A DNA stretch of 64,000 bases from Castor canadensis. Taxonomy: Eukaryota; Chordata; Mammalia; Rodentia; Castoridae. How positions within the stretch are numbered: the stretch's first letter is position 1; every line of letters starts with the position of its first letter. The stretch covers positions 90,617,046 to 90,681,045 of the forward strand of contig NC_133405.1 of assembly GCF_047511655.1 (NCBI RefSeq), in the 5' to 3' direction. Both the position numbers and the translations under genes were made by a program. Below, in pieces: positions 1 to 11,020 of the stretch. Below the pieces are notes generated by a model. It worked only from the letters and a program-made list of their open reading frames with translations, made no database searches and was not told where the DNA came from.

Positions 1-452
1 CTCCAAGTTAGGCTCCAATGGAGCGCTAGGCGCAGATGGACAGAGGCCGTGAACCTAGGTGAGGCTCGAAGTGGAGCCCTGGAGAACTCAAGTCCAAGGA
101 CTGGGAGTCCAGGAAGGGGACAAGCGGCTCCCTTGGAGTAATCTAGGAGCGGTGGGGGTTGGGGTGGGGCCTCGGGTTAAAGAAAGCTCAGCTCACAGCA
201 CATGAGTCTGCTACAGGGGTTGGGATCATGTGCTCTTGCTGCCAGTAGGCTCGGATCCGGGTGCTCGGGTCTGATGGTCATGGGGGTTGGAGGGGAGAAG
301 GGAGGGCTCCTATCCAGACCTTGGGTCTAATGGGGGTCCGGTTCTGAGTGCTTGGGCTTTGTCCAGATCCCGGAACCGGCGTGAGGGGGCGGGAGCGGCA
401 TGTCGGGTTGCAGTTTGCCCTCTTATGGTCCTGTCTGGGGCTGGATCCTTAC

Positions 453-780
453 CTTCCCTGGGGCTCCAATGGCGTCTGGGGCCTCCGTACCAGGAATCCA
501 GCAGCCGCGCCCTCGCCTACTGCTGCCAGCGCAGCAGCTCCGACCACCCCGCCCCTCTGCTTTGCGCACCCCGCCCCCCCCGCCACCCCGCCACCCCGCC
601 ACCCCGACCTTCCAACCCTGCCCCCCTCCATGGACCGAGAGCCTGCGCATGCGTGGACCCTTCCAGCCCACCCGCTTTCCCAACAAAAGCCCCTTTCCTC
701 CGTGTCTCCAGTGCGCATGCGATTCCGCGGTTGAGTGGGCGGAGGGGTTGCAGCAGAGGCGAGTGGTAGGGAGGGTTCTC
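453..780 (-). promoter_or_regulatory. Mirror-image MAGED4 promoter and exon 1, left arm
   Basis: This is the reverse complement of the copy 1 promoter. Two NRF1-like palindromes TGCGCATGCG lie at 644-653 and 712-721, next to a GC-box-rich 8-bp minisatellite at about 567-606. A splice donor on the minus strand (exon end at 453) would belong to an inverted gene copy to the left of the window. Start sites are inferred, not seen. Confidence 0.55.
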
Positions 781-931
781 CTTCCCTCTTCATTCCCCTT
801 ACCCTTGCTCCTCATACTGCAGGCGGCTACACTCATACCGTGTAGTGCAGCCCAATCCACCCAACCATCTATCCTCAAAATTCCACCACTATTGCACAAT
901 ACTTCTCAATCCTGCCCTTTCACCTAAGCTC

Positions 932-1415
932 GCCCCCCGCAGGTGCTCCAGGGTGAACTTTCTGAGTAGCTCACTCAAAAGCAGGAATGCATAAGCTGTT
1001 GTGAGGATTCAGTGAGTTTATATTAAGATATAAAATGTGTGTTACAGTGCATGGAACAGAGTAAGCACAAAATAAATTTTCATTATAGAGTCTAGAGAAA
1101 TCACAACAGTTTATGCATCACAGCCTGTGTGTCCTTGCGCAGGACCCACTTACTGTGCTTCCCACTTTACGTATTGAAGAATCAGGCTCAGAGAAGTTGC
1201 GTGGCCCAAGGGCGGGGGGAGGGGGTCACACAGCCAGGGACAGACAGTCTGGGCACTCTGTCTCTGTAATTCTGTAGCTCAGCCCATCCTCTTTCTGTAA
1301 GACCATGAGGATTTCCACTTGCTGCAGTTACAGACCCAACTAGAGATCTCTTTAATGTTATCTAAGGGGTCATGTTGGGGTAGTGGAGCACGGAGCATCT
1401 GACACCAGGCTGCAG
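932..1415. repeat. Palindrome loop with two MIR relics
   Basis: The unpaired spacer of P1 holds a plus-strand MIR 3' half at about 985-1090 (TTGTGAGGATTCAGTGAGTT, then a GTAAGCACAAAATAAA end) and a minus-strand MIR core at about 1150-1300 (GGCTCAGAGAAGTTGCGTGG, then GGTCACACAGCCAG). The same loop is at 11021-11504. I see no gene in it. The MIRs are old mammalian SINEs and were probably present before the arms formed. Confidence 0.75.
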
Positions 1416-1579
1416 GAGCTTAGGTGAAAGGGCAGGATTGAGAAGTATTGTGCAATAGTGGTGGAATTTTGAGGATAGATGGTTGGGTGGATTGGGCTGC
1501 ACTACACGGTATGAGTGTAGCCGCCTGCAGTATGAGGAGCAAGGGTAAGGGGAATGAAGAGGGAAGGAGAACCCTCCCT

Positions 1580-1894
1580 ACCACTCGCCTCTGCTGCAAC
1601 CCCTCCGCCCACTCAACCGCGGAATCGCATGCGCACTGGAGACACGGAGGAAAGGGGCTTTTGTTGGGAAAGCGGGTGGGCTGGAAGGGTCCACGCATGC
1701 GCAGGCTCTCGGTCCATGGAGGGGGGCAGGGTTGGAAGGTCGGGGTGGCGGGGTGGCGGGGTGGCGGGGGGGGCGGGGTGCGCAAAGCAGAGGGGCGGGG
1801 TGGTCGGAGCTGCTGCGCTGGCAGCAGTAGGCGAGGGCGCGGCTGCTGGATTCCTGGTACGGAGGCCCCAGACGCCATTGGAGCCCCAGGGAAG
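1580..1894 (+). promoter_or_regulatory. MAGED4: MAGED4 copy 1 promoter and noncoding exon 1
   Basis: CpG-rich segment with NRF1-like sites CGCATGCGCA at 1626-1635 and 1694-1703, three tandem GGGGTGGC units at about 1741-1770 and GC boxes. There is no TATA box. A strong donor (GAAG followed by GTAAGG) ends the probable untranslated exon 1 at 1894, and the matching acceptor is at 2869-2870 just before the ATG at 2872. The exon 1 start is not determined. A TATA-less CpG-island promoter is inferred. Confidence 0.6.
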
Positions 1895-2871
1895 GTAAGG
1901 ATCCAGCCCCAGACAGGACCATAAGAGGGCAAACTGCAACCCGACATGCCGCTCCCGCCCCCTCACGCCGGTTCCGGGATCTGGACAAAGCCCAAGCACT
2001 CAGAACCGGACCCCCATTAGACCCAAGGTCTGGATAGGAGCCCTCCCTTCTCCCCTCCAACCCCCATGACCATCAGACCCGAGCACCCGGATCCGAGCCT
2101 ACTGGCAGCAAGAGCACATGATCCCAACCCCTGTAGCAGACTCATGTGCTGTGAGCTGAGCTTTCTTTAACCCGAGGCCCCACCCCAACCCCCACCGCTC
2201 CTAGATTACTCCAAGGGAGCCGCTTGTCCCCTTCCTGGACTCCCAGTCCTTGGACTTGAGTTCTCCAGGGCTCCACTTCGAGCCTCACCTAGGTTCACGG
2301 CCTCTGTCCATCTGCGCCTAGCGCTCCATTGGAGCCTAACTTGGAGTGGAATCAGCTGAATCCCCACCCACCCCTCCACCCCGCCCCGTCCCGACTGGAC
2401 CCGGCCATAAGGTCCCTGGGATTCAGTTTCCCAGAGCTTTCAACTATTCCTGTTGACTGAGCCCTCCCATTTGCTCGCCCTTGATCGTGGTCCCCTGCTC
2501 CTGCCCTTAAATTCAAGCCCTTTGTTTTTCCCTCTCTCTTAGGACCCTAGCCCTCCAGTACACCCGCTATTCAAATCTAGCCACTGTGATGGGGAGCCTG
2601 CCCATTCTAACAACACTGAAAGGGGTGTGGTGTCTCCTCAGAGATCTCCTCTATCCCTCAGCACAGGCTCTGTCCCTGACAGACTACCCCCTACTGTACC
2701 GCACCCCCACCGCCCCGCCCCTGTGCTGAGTAGTACTGCCTGGTAACCTGATGAGTGCCCTCCCTCACCTCGGGAGAGATGCTGTCTGCCACTGCATCTG
2801 CCGCCCCCTCCCCTTGAAGCTGCCGCCCCCTCCCTTTCAGGCTGAGCTGTCTCCTTCTTGGGACCCGCAGC

Positions 2872-5800
2872 ATGGCTGAGGGAAGCTACAGCTTGCAGCC
2901 AGAAAACTCCAATGTTGAAGACATGGATGAGGGTGGAGACCAAGTCAGGGAGGAAGAGATGGTTGGAGGCAACGACTATGAAGAATTTGGTGCTTTTGGT
3001 GGCTATGGCACCCTCACCAGCTTCGACATCCGTTTCCTCAGAGCCTTTGGCAGCATGGGTCCAGGCCTTCGCATCTTATCGGTGAGGCCCCTCCTTGGCC
3101 CCCTGCTAGTCCTGGACCTTGTCCCCTGTGAAGGGGAGGTTGATGAAGGGGAGAGCTGGCCGAGTGGGGAAGACATGCCCAGCTTTCCCAAAGCTTCCCC
3201 GTTTTGGAATGTCTTCGGGTGCTGGGAGGCGACTGAGCTGCCCAGTAAGCATGATGCCAGTGTGTACAGTTTTCTTCCCCTCCCTTCCCATGCACTCTGG
3301 CCTTGCAGAATGAGCCCTGGGAAGTGGAAAACCCTGTGCTGGCCCGGACCCTGGTGGAGGCATTGCAGCTGGATCCAGACACCCTCGCCAATGAGACAGA
3401 GGCCCGGGACACCAATATAGCCCGCTCTGCTGCCTCCAACCGGGCCTCGAGGGCTGCCGCAGCTGCCGTCTGTAGATCATTCAATCATGTGGTCGCCAGC
3501 CACGTGGTGACCACACGGCAGGTCCCAGGAGTCAATGCCCAGCCCACAACACATGCTGAGGCTCAGAGGGCAACCCCCAAGACAGTCCTTGCCTCTTCAC
3601 AGACCTCCCAGGTGTTAGCCGCCGGTGAGGCGGCTCCAGCAACCTCCACACAGTCCCAGATGGTATCCCCAGCCCAGGAGGCTGTTACCGAGGGCCCCAG
3701 TACTGCCTGTGCTTTTTCTCAGGCTCCGAGTACCAGGGAGATGGCTGCCACTGGGCTCCAGACAGCCTTCCTGGGCCAGAATGATGTCTTTGATTTCACT
3801 CAGCCAGCAGGTGTCAGTGGTGTGGCCTTCCCACGCCCCAAGAGACCTGCCCCGACCCAAGAGGCTGCCACAGAGGGCCCCAGTGTTGCCTCCTGTGTGC
3901 TCCAGGCAGCACCTGCCAGGGAGGGGGCAGCCACCCGTCCCAAGACGACCAAGTCTGGGAAGGCTCTGGCCAAGACTCGGTGGGTGGAGCCTCAGAATGT
4001 CATTGGAACAGCTGCTGCCAAGGCCAAGATGGCTACAACCATCACCGAGCCTGAGGGGGCAGCTGCCACTGCTCGGCAAAGTGCTGAGGCCTGGGTCAGG
4101 ATGGGAGGCAAGAGGACGAAGAAGGTGAGATATCCCTGCCAGCTGCAGAGCCCCTGGCTCCTCTCCTTTCCCTTTCCTCTCCACCCCCTCCTCTCCTTTC
4201 AGCATGTCCATGTTTCTCCAGCACATGTTTGTTGAGGACTTTTTTATTCCACATAGCTCCTACCCTCACGGCTGGTGGGAGAAGAGGTTGGCTCAGTGCC
4301 TGGCACTTAGTAAGCTCTCAACACATGCCAGCCACTGCTTGTACTACTCTTGCTGCCAAGTGCCTGCTAGGGGTAAAGTGTGTGCCGGGCGCTTTTGCAT
4401 GGGGAGTCTGAAAGCCCTGGGTCTTTCCTGTCTCTGATGATCCAGTCAAAGCACCTGGATGACGAATATGAGAGCAGCGAGGAGGAGAGAGAGCCTTCTG
4501 CGGTCCCACTGACCTGGAGAGCATCACAGCCTCCACTGATGGTGCAGGCTCAGTTGGCCCCTCGGCCCCCAGTAGCTCCTCGGTCCCAGATACCCTCAAG
4601 GCATGTGCTGTGCTTGCCCCCCCGCAACGTGACCCTTCTGCAAGAGAGGGTAAGAAGTCTTCCCTCCCTGTCTCTTCCTTCGCCCATGGGCCAGAACTCT
4701 GAAGTCGCCCAGGCCTTGATCTCCTCATCTCCCCCACCATGTTCCTCCTTATCCAGGCAAATAAGTTGGTGAAATACCTGATGATTAAAGACTACAAGAA
4801 GATCCCCATCAAACGCTCAGGTAGGTATCCTATGCCCTGCTATCAATCCCTGCTCTGTGGGCATCACTTTGCTTATGTGCCCCACCCTCCGGCTGTGGTT
4901 GGTTCCTCCATTTCCACAGAACGGGATCCTGACTGGCTGCCTTCAGCACGACTGGGCCAGGGGGTGCAGCTCTGGGTCTCCTGTTCAACCCAGGTGGCTT
5001 CCCCAACTCCTCCCCCTTCTGTAGACATGCTGAAGGACGTTATCCGAGAATATGATGAGCACTTCCCTGAGATCATTGAACGAGCTACCTACACTCTGGA
5101 AAAGGTGGGTGAGGGGATGAGAGGCTGTGTACAATAAGCACAGCGGGGCAGCCTGGGGCCCTCCAAGGCCCAGTGCCCATCCTGCCTGCTCTGGAAGCCT
5201 CCCCTAGCCCTCCACCTCTGAGCAGCACCAGCGGTGTGACACGTGTGTGACCCTTCGCTGGTGCTTTTCCTCTCCTGCTCTCTGAGTGTCTCTCTATCTC
5301 CTGAGATGGGGCTCATTCATTGTCTCTGCTGGCACCAGGGCTCCCACAGGCAGCCCTCAGGACCCTGTCTTCTCATGCCCTTAATCATGGCCTGAGGAAA
5401 CATTTTGACTGGGGCTTGACTTCAGTGCGATGCCCAGCGTGGGGTTTGATCTCTCTGTTTTCTCATCATGTAGAAGTTTGGGATCCACCTGAAGGAAATC
5501 GACAAGGGGGAACACCTGTACATTCTTGTCTGCATGAGGGATTCTTCTGCTCGCCTCCTGGGGAAGTGAGGAAGAAAAAGAGGGTGGCGGCCTCTTTGGC
5601 AGTACCCTGTCCCTGCCCACATCCTCTCAGGAACAGGAGCACATTGCTCGAGGACTCAGCAGGGCTCTCCCTCTCAGGGAGTGGCACGCAGTGACTGCTG
5701 GATGAAAGGGGGTAGCATCCTGGGGCCAGGCCTTGCTACTGTTGGGATTTCTCCTTCTGTACCACACCTCCCCCCTACTCCCTACCAGCTGGGAAGAAAA

Positions 5801-6721
5801 TCAGCTTGCCTCTTGCCACCACATGCCTGGTCTGGGTTTAGCCATGGTGGTCTTCCTGGGAGGTGCCTGATGAGTGTAGACCCTAAGGCGGGCATAGCCG
5901 GCAAGGTCTGCATCTGCCTCTGGACGTCTCATTGCAGTTTGCCGAGCTTTTGCTCCAGCTCCTGCTCCCTGCCTCACCCTGTGCTCCACAGAACCCTGAC
6001 AAGGGATTATTAGCATGTCCCTGTTATGGGTGAGGTCAGTAAGTCTCAGGCTGTGGAACTGTGCATTAATTGTCTGCCATCTGGACGCAGACCCTGCATA
6101 TGGCTAGGAAGAATCCCCTTCTGCTAGGAAGTCTCGGAGAGGCTAGTCAGTTGAGCTGGCTGTGTTGTGGAGGAAATGGCCTCTAGACAGCATCTCTTTT
6201 TCTCCATCTTTAGGACCAAGGACACTCCCCGGCTGAGTCTTCTCTTGGTGATTCTGGGCATCATCTTCATGAATGGCAACCGGGCCAGCGAGGGTGAGTA
6301 CTGGCCCTGCAGCTAGGGGTTTGCTCACAGTGTCATCTTTGTGTGTCAAACTCTTGTACCCCATCTCTCCTTGCAGTTGTGCTCTGGGAGGCACTCCGCA
6401 AGATGGGACTGCGCCCTGGGTATGACTGGCTCCTCAGCTCCTGCCCATCAATGCTGTCCTCTGGCAGAGGAGGTCCTGGGACTGTAGTAGCCTGGGGTCT
6501 GGGGCAGGGGAGTGGGGCACTCTAGGCTAGGCAGAGGGCAGGGGGCCTCTCCAGGATGGATGGGACTAGGGGTTAGGGACTCTCAGGACCCTCTCAGCTG
6601 TCTGTCCTCAGAGAGACAATCAGAGTTAGGGGCTTTGTCAATCCCCTTCCTTGGGCATCCCTGACGAGTAGCCATCTGGCCTCTGGTGTGTGTCGGGTCT
6701 CCAAGGGGATGGCCTCTGGGC
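2872..6721 (+). CDS. MAGED4: MAGED4 copy 1 (MAGE family member D4), 3' end lost in gap
   Basis: Coding exons: 2872-3081, 3309-4124, 4446-4649, 4757-4820, 5025-5104, 5474-5565, 6214-6293 and 6377-6419, all bounded by AG/GT and in phase, encoding residues 1-529 of about 733. The remaining three coding exons would lie beyond 6721, where the assembly gap starts. The product begins [20 protein letters not shown], matching the acidic MAGE-D4 N-terminus, and runs into the MAGE homology domain (from [18 protein letters not shown], about residue 405). MAGE-D proteins bind RING-type E3 ubiquitin ligases through this domain; that role is family knowledge. All exons seen are identical to copy 3. No frameshift or stop is present, so it is incomplete only because of the gap. 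The ATG was chosen because it matches the family N-terminus and follows an acceptor and a 1-nt leader. Confidence 0.93.
4285..4345. repeat. MIR-like relic in MAGED4 intron 3
   Basis: GGCTCAGTGCCTGGCACTTA followed by GTAAGCTCTCAACA resembles the MIR 3' region. It sits in intron 3 and recurs in copy 2 (about 8091-8151, inverted) and copy 3 (14374-14434). Confidence 0.55.
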
Positions 6722-6921
6722 NNNNNNNNNNNNNNNNNNNNNNNNNNNNNNNNNNNNNNNNNNNNNNNNNNNNNNNNNNNNNNNNNNNNNNNNNNNNNNN
6801 NNNNNNNNNNNNNNNNNNNNNNNNNNNNNNNNNNNNNNNNNNNNNNNNNNNNNNNNNNNNNNNNNNNNNNNNNNNNNNNNNNNNNNNNNNNNNNNNNNNN
6901 NNNNNNNNNNNNNNNNNNNNN
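6722..6921. other. Assembly gap, 200 N
   Basis: A run of exactly 200 N, so probably a placeholder length. On the left, copy 1 stops in intron 9. On the right, the sequence resumes on the opposite strand inside exon 7 of copy 2. If both tail-to-tail copies are complete, about 2.3 kb (copy 1) plus 3.5 kb (copy 2) is missing, judged from copy 3 (16811-19085 and 15604-19085). Confidence 0.97.
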
Positions 6922-9564
6922 GTGTTCCCCCTTGTCGATTTCCTTCAGGTGGATCCCAAACTTCTACATGATGAGAAAACAGAGAGATCAAACCCCACGC
7001 TGGGCATCGCACTGAAGTCAAGCCCCAGTCAAAATGTTTCCTCAGGCCATGATTAAGGGCATGAGAAGACAGGGTCCTGAGGGCTGCCTGTGGGAGCCCT
7101 GGTGCCAGCAGAGACAATGAATGAGCCCCATCTCAGGAGATAGAGAGACACTCAGAGAGCAGGAGAGGAAAAGCACCAGCGAAGGGTCACACACGTGTCA
7201 CACCGCTGGTGCTGCTCAGAGGTGGAGGGCTAGGGAGGCTTCCAGAGCAGGCAGGATGGGCACTGGGCCTTGGAGGGCCCCAGGCTGCCCCGCTGTGCTT
7301 ATTGTACACAGCCTCTCATCCCCTCACCCACCTTTTCCAGAGTGTAGGTAGCTCGTTCAATGATCTCAGGGAAGTGCTCATCATATTCTCGGATAACGTC
7401 CTTCAGCATGTCTACAGAAGGGGGAGGAGTTGGGGAAGCCACCTGGGTTGAACAGGAGACCCAGAGCTGCACCCCCTGGCCCAGTCGTGCTGAAGGCAGC
7501 CAGTCAGGATCCCGTTCTGTGGAAATGGAGGAACCAACCACAGCCGGAGGGTGGGGCACATAAGCAAAGTGATGCCCACAGAGCAGGGATTGATAGCAGG
7601 GCATAGGATACCTACCTGAGCGTTTGATGGGGATCTTCTTGTAGTCTTTAATCATCAGGTATTTCACCAACTTATTTGCCTGGATAAGGAGGAACATGGT
7701 GGGGGAGATGAGGAGATCAAGGCCTGGGCGACTTCAGAGTTCTGGCCCATGGGCGAAGGAAGAGACAGGGAGGGAAGACTTCTTACCCTCTCTTGCAGAA
7801 GGGTCACGTTGCGGGGGGGCAAGCACAGCACATGCCTTGAGGGTATCTGGGACCGAGGAGCTACTGGGGGCCGAGGGGCCAACTGAGCCTGCACCATCAG
7901 TGGAGGCTGTGATGCTCTCCAGGTCAGTGGGACCGCAGAAGGCTCTCTCTCCTCCTCGCTGCTCTCATATTCGTCATCCAGGTGCTTTGACTGGATCATC
8001 AGAGACAGGAAAGACCCAGGGCTTTCAGACTCCCCATGCAAAAGCGCCCGGCACACACTTTACCCCTAGCAGGCACTTGGCAGCAAGAGTAGTACAAGCA
8101 GTGGCTGGCATGTGTTGAGAGCTTACTAAGTGCCAGGCACTGAGCCAACCTCTTCTCCCACCAGCCGTGAGGGTAGGAGCTATGTGGAATAAAAAAGTCC
8201 TCAACAAACATGTGCTGGAGAAACATGGACATGCTGAAAGGAGAGGAGGGGGTGGAGAGGAAAGGGAAAGGAGAGGAGCCAGGGGCTCTGCAGCTGGCAG
8301 GGATATCTCACCTTCTTCGTCCTCTTGCCTCCCATCCTGACCCAGGCCTCAGCACTTTGCCGAGCAGTGGCAGCTGCCCCCTCAGGCTCGGTGATGGTTG
8401 TAGCCATCTTGGCCTTGGCAGCAGCTGTTCCAATGACATTCTGAGGCTCCACCCACCGAGTCTTGGCCAGAGCCTTCCCAGACTTGGTCGTCTTGGGACG
8501 GGTGGCTGCCCCCTCCCTGGCAGGTGCTGCCTGGAGCACACAGGAGGCAACACTGGGGCCCTCTGTGGCAGCCTCTTGGGTCGGGGCAGGTCTCTTGGGG
8601 CGTGGGAAGGCCACACCACTGACACCTGCTGGCTGAGTGAAATCAAAGACATCATTCTGGCCCAGGAAGGCTGTCTGGAGCCCAGTGGCAGCCATCTCCC
8701 TGGTACTCGGAGCCTGAGAAAAAGCACAGGCAGTACTGGGGCCCTCGGTAACAGCCTCCTGGGCTGGGGATACCATCTGGGACTGTGTGGAGGTTGCTGG
8801 AGCCGCCTCACCGGCGGCTAACACCTGGGAGGTCTGTGAAGAGGCAAGGACTGTCTTGGGGGTTGCCCTCTGAGCCTCAGCATGTGTTGTGGGCTGGGCA
8901 TTGACTCCTGGGACCTGCCGTGTGGTCACCACGTGGCTGGCGACCACATGATTGAATGATCTACAGACGGCAGCTGCGGCAGCCCTCGAGGCCCGGTTGG
9001 AGGCAGCAGAGCGGGCTATATTGGTGTCCCGGGCCTCTGTCTCATTGGCGAGGGTGTCTGGATCCAGCTGCAATGCCTCCACCAGGGTCCGGGCCAGCAC
9101 AGGGTTTTCCACTTCCCAGGGCTCATTCTGCAAGGCCAGAGTGCATGGGAAGGGAGGGGAAGAAAACTGTACACACTGGCATCATGCTTACTGGGCAGCT
9201 CAGTCGCCTCCCAGCACCCGAAGACATTCCAAAACGGGGAAGCTTTGGGAAAGCTGGGCATGTCTTCCCCACTCGGCCAGCTCTCCCCTTCATCAACCTC
9301 CCCTTCACAGGGGACAAGGTCCAGGACTAGCAGGGGGCCAAGGAGGGGCCTCACCGATAAGATGCGAAGGCCTGGACCCATGCTGCCAAAGGCTCTGAGG
9401 AAACGGATGTCGAAGCTGGTGAGGGTGCCATAGCCACCAAAAGCACCAAATTCTTCATAGTCGTTGCCTCCAACCATCTCTTCCTCCCTGACTTGGTCTC
9501 CACCCTCATCCATGTCTTCAACATTGGAGTTTTCTGGCTGCAAGCTGTAGCTTCCCTCAGCCAT
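6922..9564 (-). CDS. MAGED4: MAGED4 copy 2, inverted, 3' end lost in gap
   Basis: Minus-strand exons in coding order: 9355-9564, 8312-9127, 7787-7990, 7616-7679, 7332-7411, and the first 42 nt of exon 7 (6922-6963) before the gap. Together they encode residues 1-472. All splice sites and phases match copies 1 and 3, and the translated exons are the same. One difference was found: a run of three G at 7233-7235 (intron 6) where the other copies have four bases (C run at 5201-5204 and 15290-15293). The gene is divergent to copy 3, with promoters sharing palindrome centre P2. The role is as for copy 1: a probable MAGE homology domain adaptor for E3 ligases. Nothing visible makes it a pseudogene. 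Confidence 0.92.
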
Positions 9565-10541
9565 GCTGCGGGTCCCAAGAAGGAGACAGCTCAGCCTGAA
9601 AGGGAGGGGGCGGCAGCTTCAAGGGGAGGGGGCGGCAGATGCAGTGGCAGACAGCATCTCTCCCGAGGTGAGGGAGGGCACTCATCAGGTTACCAGGCAG
9701 TACTACTCAGCACAGGGGCGGGGCGGTGGGGGTGCGGTACAGTAGGGGGTAGTCTGTCAGGGACAGAGCCTGTGCTGAGGGATAGAGGAGATCTCTGAGG
9801 AGACACCACACCCCTTTCAGTGTTGTTAGAATGGGCAGGCTCCCCATCACAGTGGCTAGATTTGAATAGCGGGTGTACTGGAGGGCTAGGGTCCTAAGAG
9901 AGAGGGAAAAACAAAGGGCTTGAATTTAAGGGCAGGAGCAGGGGACCACGATCAAGGGCGAGCAAATGGGAGGGCTCAGTCAACAGGAATAGTTGAAAGC
10001 TCTGGGAAACTGAATCCCAGGGACCTTATGGCCGGGTCCAGTCGGGACGGGGCGGGGTGGAGGGGTGGGTGGGGATTCAGCTGATTCCACTCCAAGTTAG
10101 GCTCCAATGGAGCGCTAGGCGCAGATGGACAGAGGCCGTGAACCTAGGTGAGGCTCGAAGTGGAGCCCTGGAGAACTCAAGTCCAAGGACTGGGAGTCCA
10201 GGAAGGGGACAAGCGGCTCCCTTGGAGTAATCTAGGAGCGGTGGGGGTTGGGGTGGGGCCTCGGGTTAAAGAAAGCTCAGCTCACAGCACATGAGTCTGC
10301 TACAGGGGTTGGGATCATGTGCTCTTGCTGCCAGTAGGCTCGGATCCGGGTGCTCGGGTCTGATGGTCATGGGGGTTGGAGGGGAGAAGGGAGGGCTCCT
10401 ATCCAGACCTTGGGTCTAATGGGGGTCCGGTTCTGAGTGCTTGGGCTTTGTCCAGATCCCGGAACCGGCGTGAGGGGGCGGGAGCGGCATGTCGGGTTGC
10501 AGTTTGCCCTCTTATGGTCCTGTCTGGGGCTGGATCCTTAC

Positions 10542-10870
10542 CTTCCCTGGGGCTCCAATGGCGTCTGGGGCCTCCGTACCAGGAATCCAGCAGCCGCGCC
10601 CTCGCCTACTGCTGCCAGCGCAGCAGCTCCGACCACCCCGCCCCTCTGCTTTGCGCACCCCGCCCCCCCCGCCACCCCGCCACCCCGCCACCCCGACCTT
10701 CCAACCCTGCCCCCCTCCATGGACCGAGAGCCTGCGCATGCGTGGACCCTTCCAGCCCACCCGCTTTCCCAACAAAAGCCCCTTTCCTCCGTGTCTCCAG
10801 TGCGCATGCGATTCCGCGGTTGAGTGGGCGGAGGGGTTGCAGCAGAGGCGAGTGGTAGGGAGGGTTCTCC
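10542..10870 (-). promoter_or_regulatory. MAGED4: MAGED4 copy 2 promoter and noncoding exon 1
   Basis: Left arm of P2, the mirror of the copy 3 promoter. NRF1-like TGCGCATGCG sites are at 10733-10742 and 10801-10810. The exon 1 donor on the minus strand ends the exon at 10542, leading to the acceptor just upstream of the ATG at 9564. The transcription start is not determined. Confidence 0.58.
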
Positions 10871-11020
10871 TTCCCTCTTCATTCCCCTTACCCTTGCTCC
10901 TCATACTGCAGGCGGCTACACTCATACCGTGTAGTGCAGCCCAATCCACCCAACCATCTATCCTCAAAATTCCACCACTATTGCACAATACTTCTCAATC
11001 CTGCCCTTTCACCTAAGCTC

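Larger units (their letters stand above)
1..2346. repeat. Palindrome centre P1 (931-bp inverted arms, 484-bp loop)
   Basis: Positions 1-931 are the reverse complement of 1416-2346 (paired positions sum to 2347); pairing stops at 932/1415, leaving a loop at 932-1415. The arms are GC- and CpG-rich and carry the MAGED4 promoter and first exon, so the structure is two mirror-image promoters. The right arm leads into MAGED4 copy 1. The left arm reaches the window edge still paired, so another inverted MAGED4 copy is expected upstream, outside the window. The same 2346 bases recur at 10090-12435 in the same orientation. Confidence 0.93.

Noticed and set aside
287-927. Overlapping open frames of 114-175 codons on both strands of the palindrome arms
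   Set aside because: They are Pro/Arg/Gly-rich frames in CpG-island DNA with no conserved motif, and they are mirrored exactly because the arms are mirrored.
3615-4226. A 203-codon minus-strand frame
   Set aside because: Antisense shadow of MAGED4 exon 3, Cys/Leu/Gly-rich, with no family resemblance.
3303-4235. A 310-codon unspliced frame
   Set aside because: It is MAGED4 exon 3 (3309-4124) extended into intron sequence on both sides; the splice sites and the human protein show where the exon ends.
6638-7117. Open frames running through the 200-N gap
   Set aside because: The unknown bases are read as X; no evidence supports a product.
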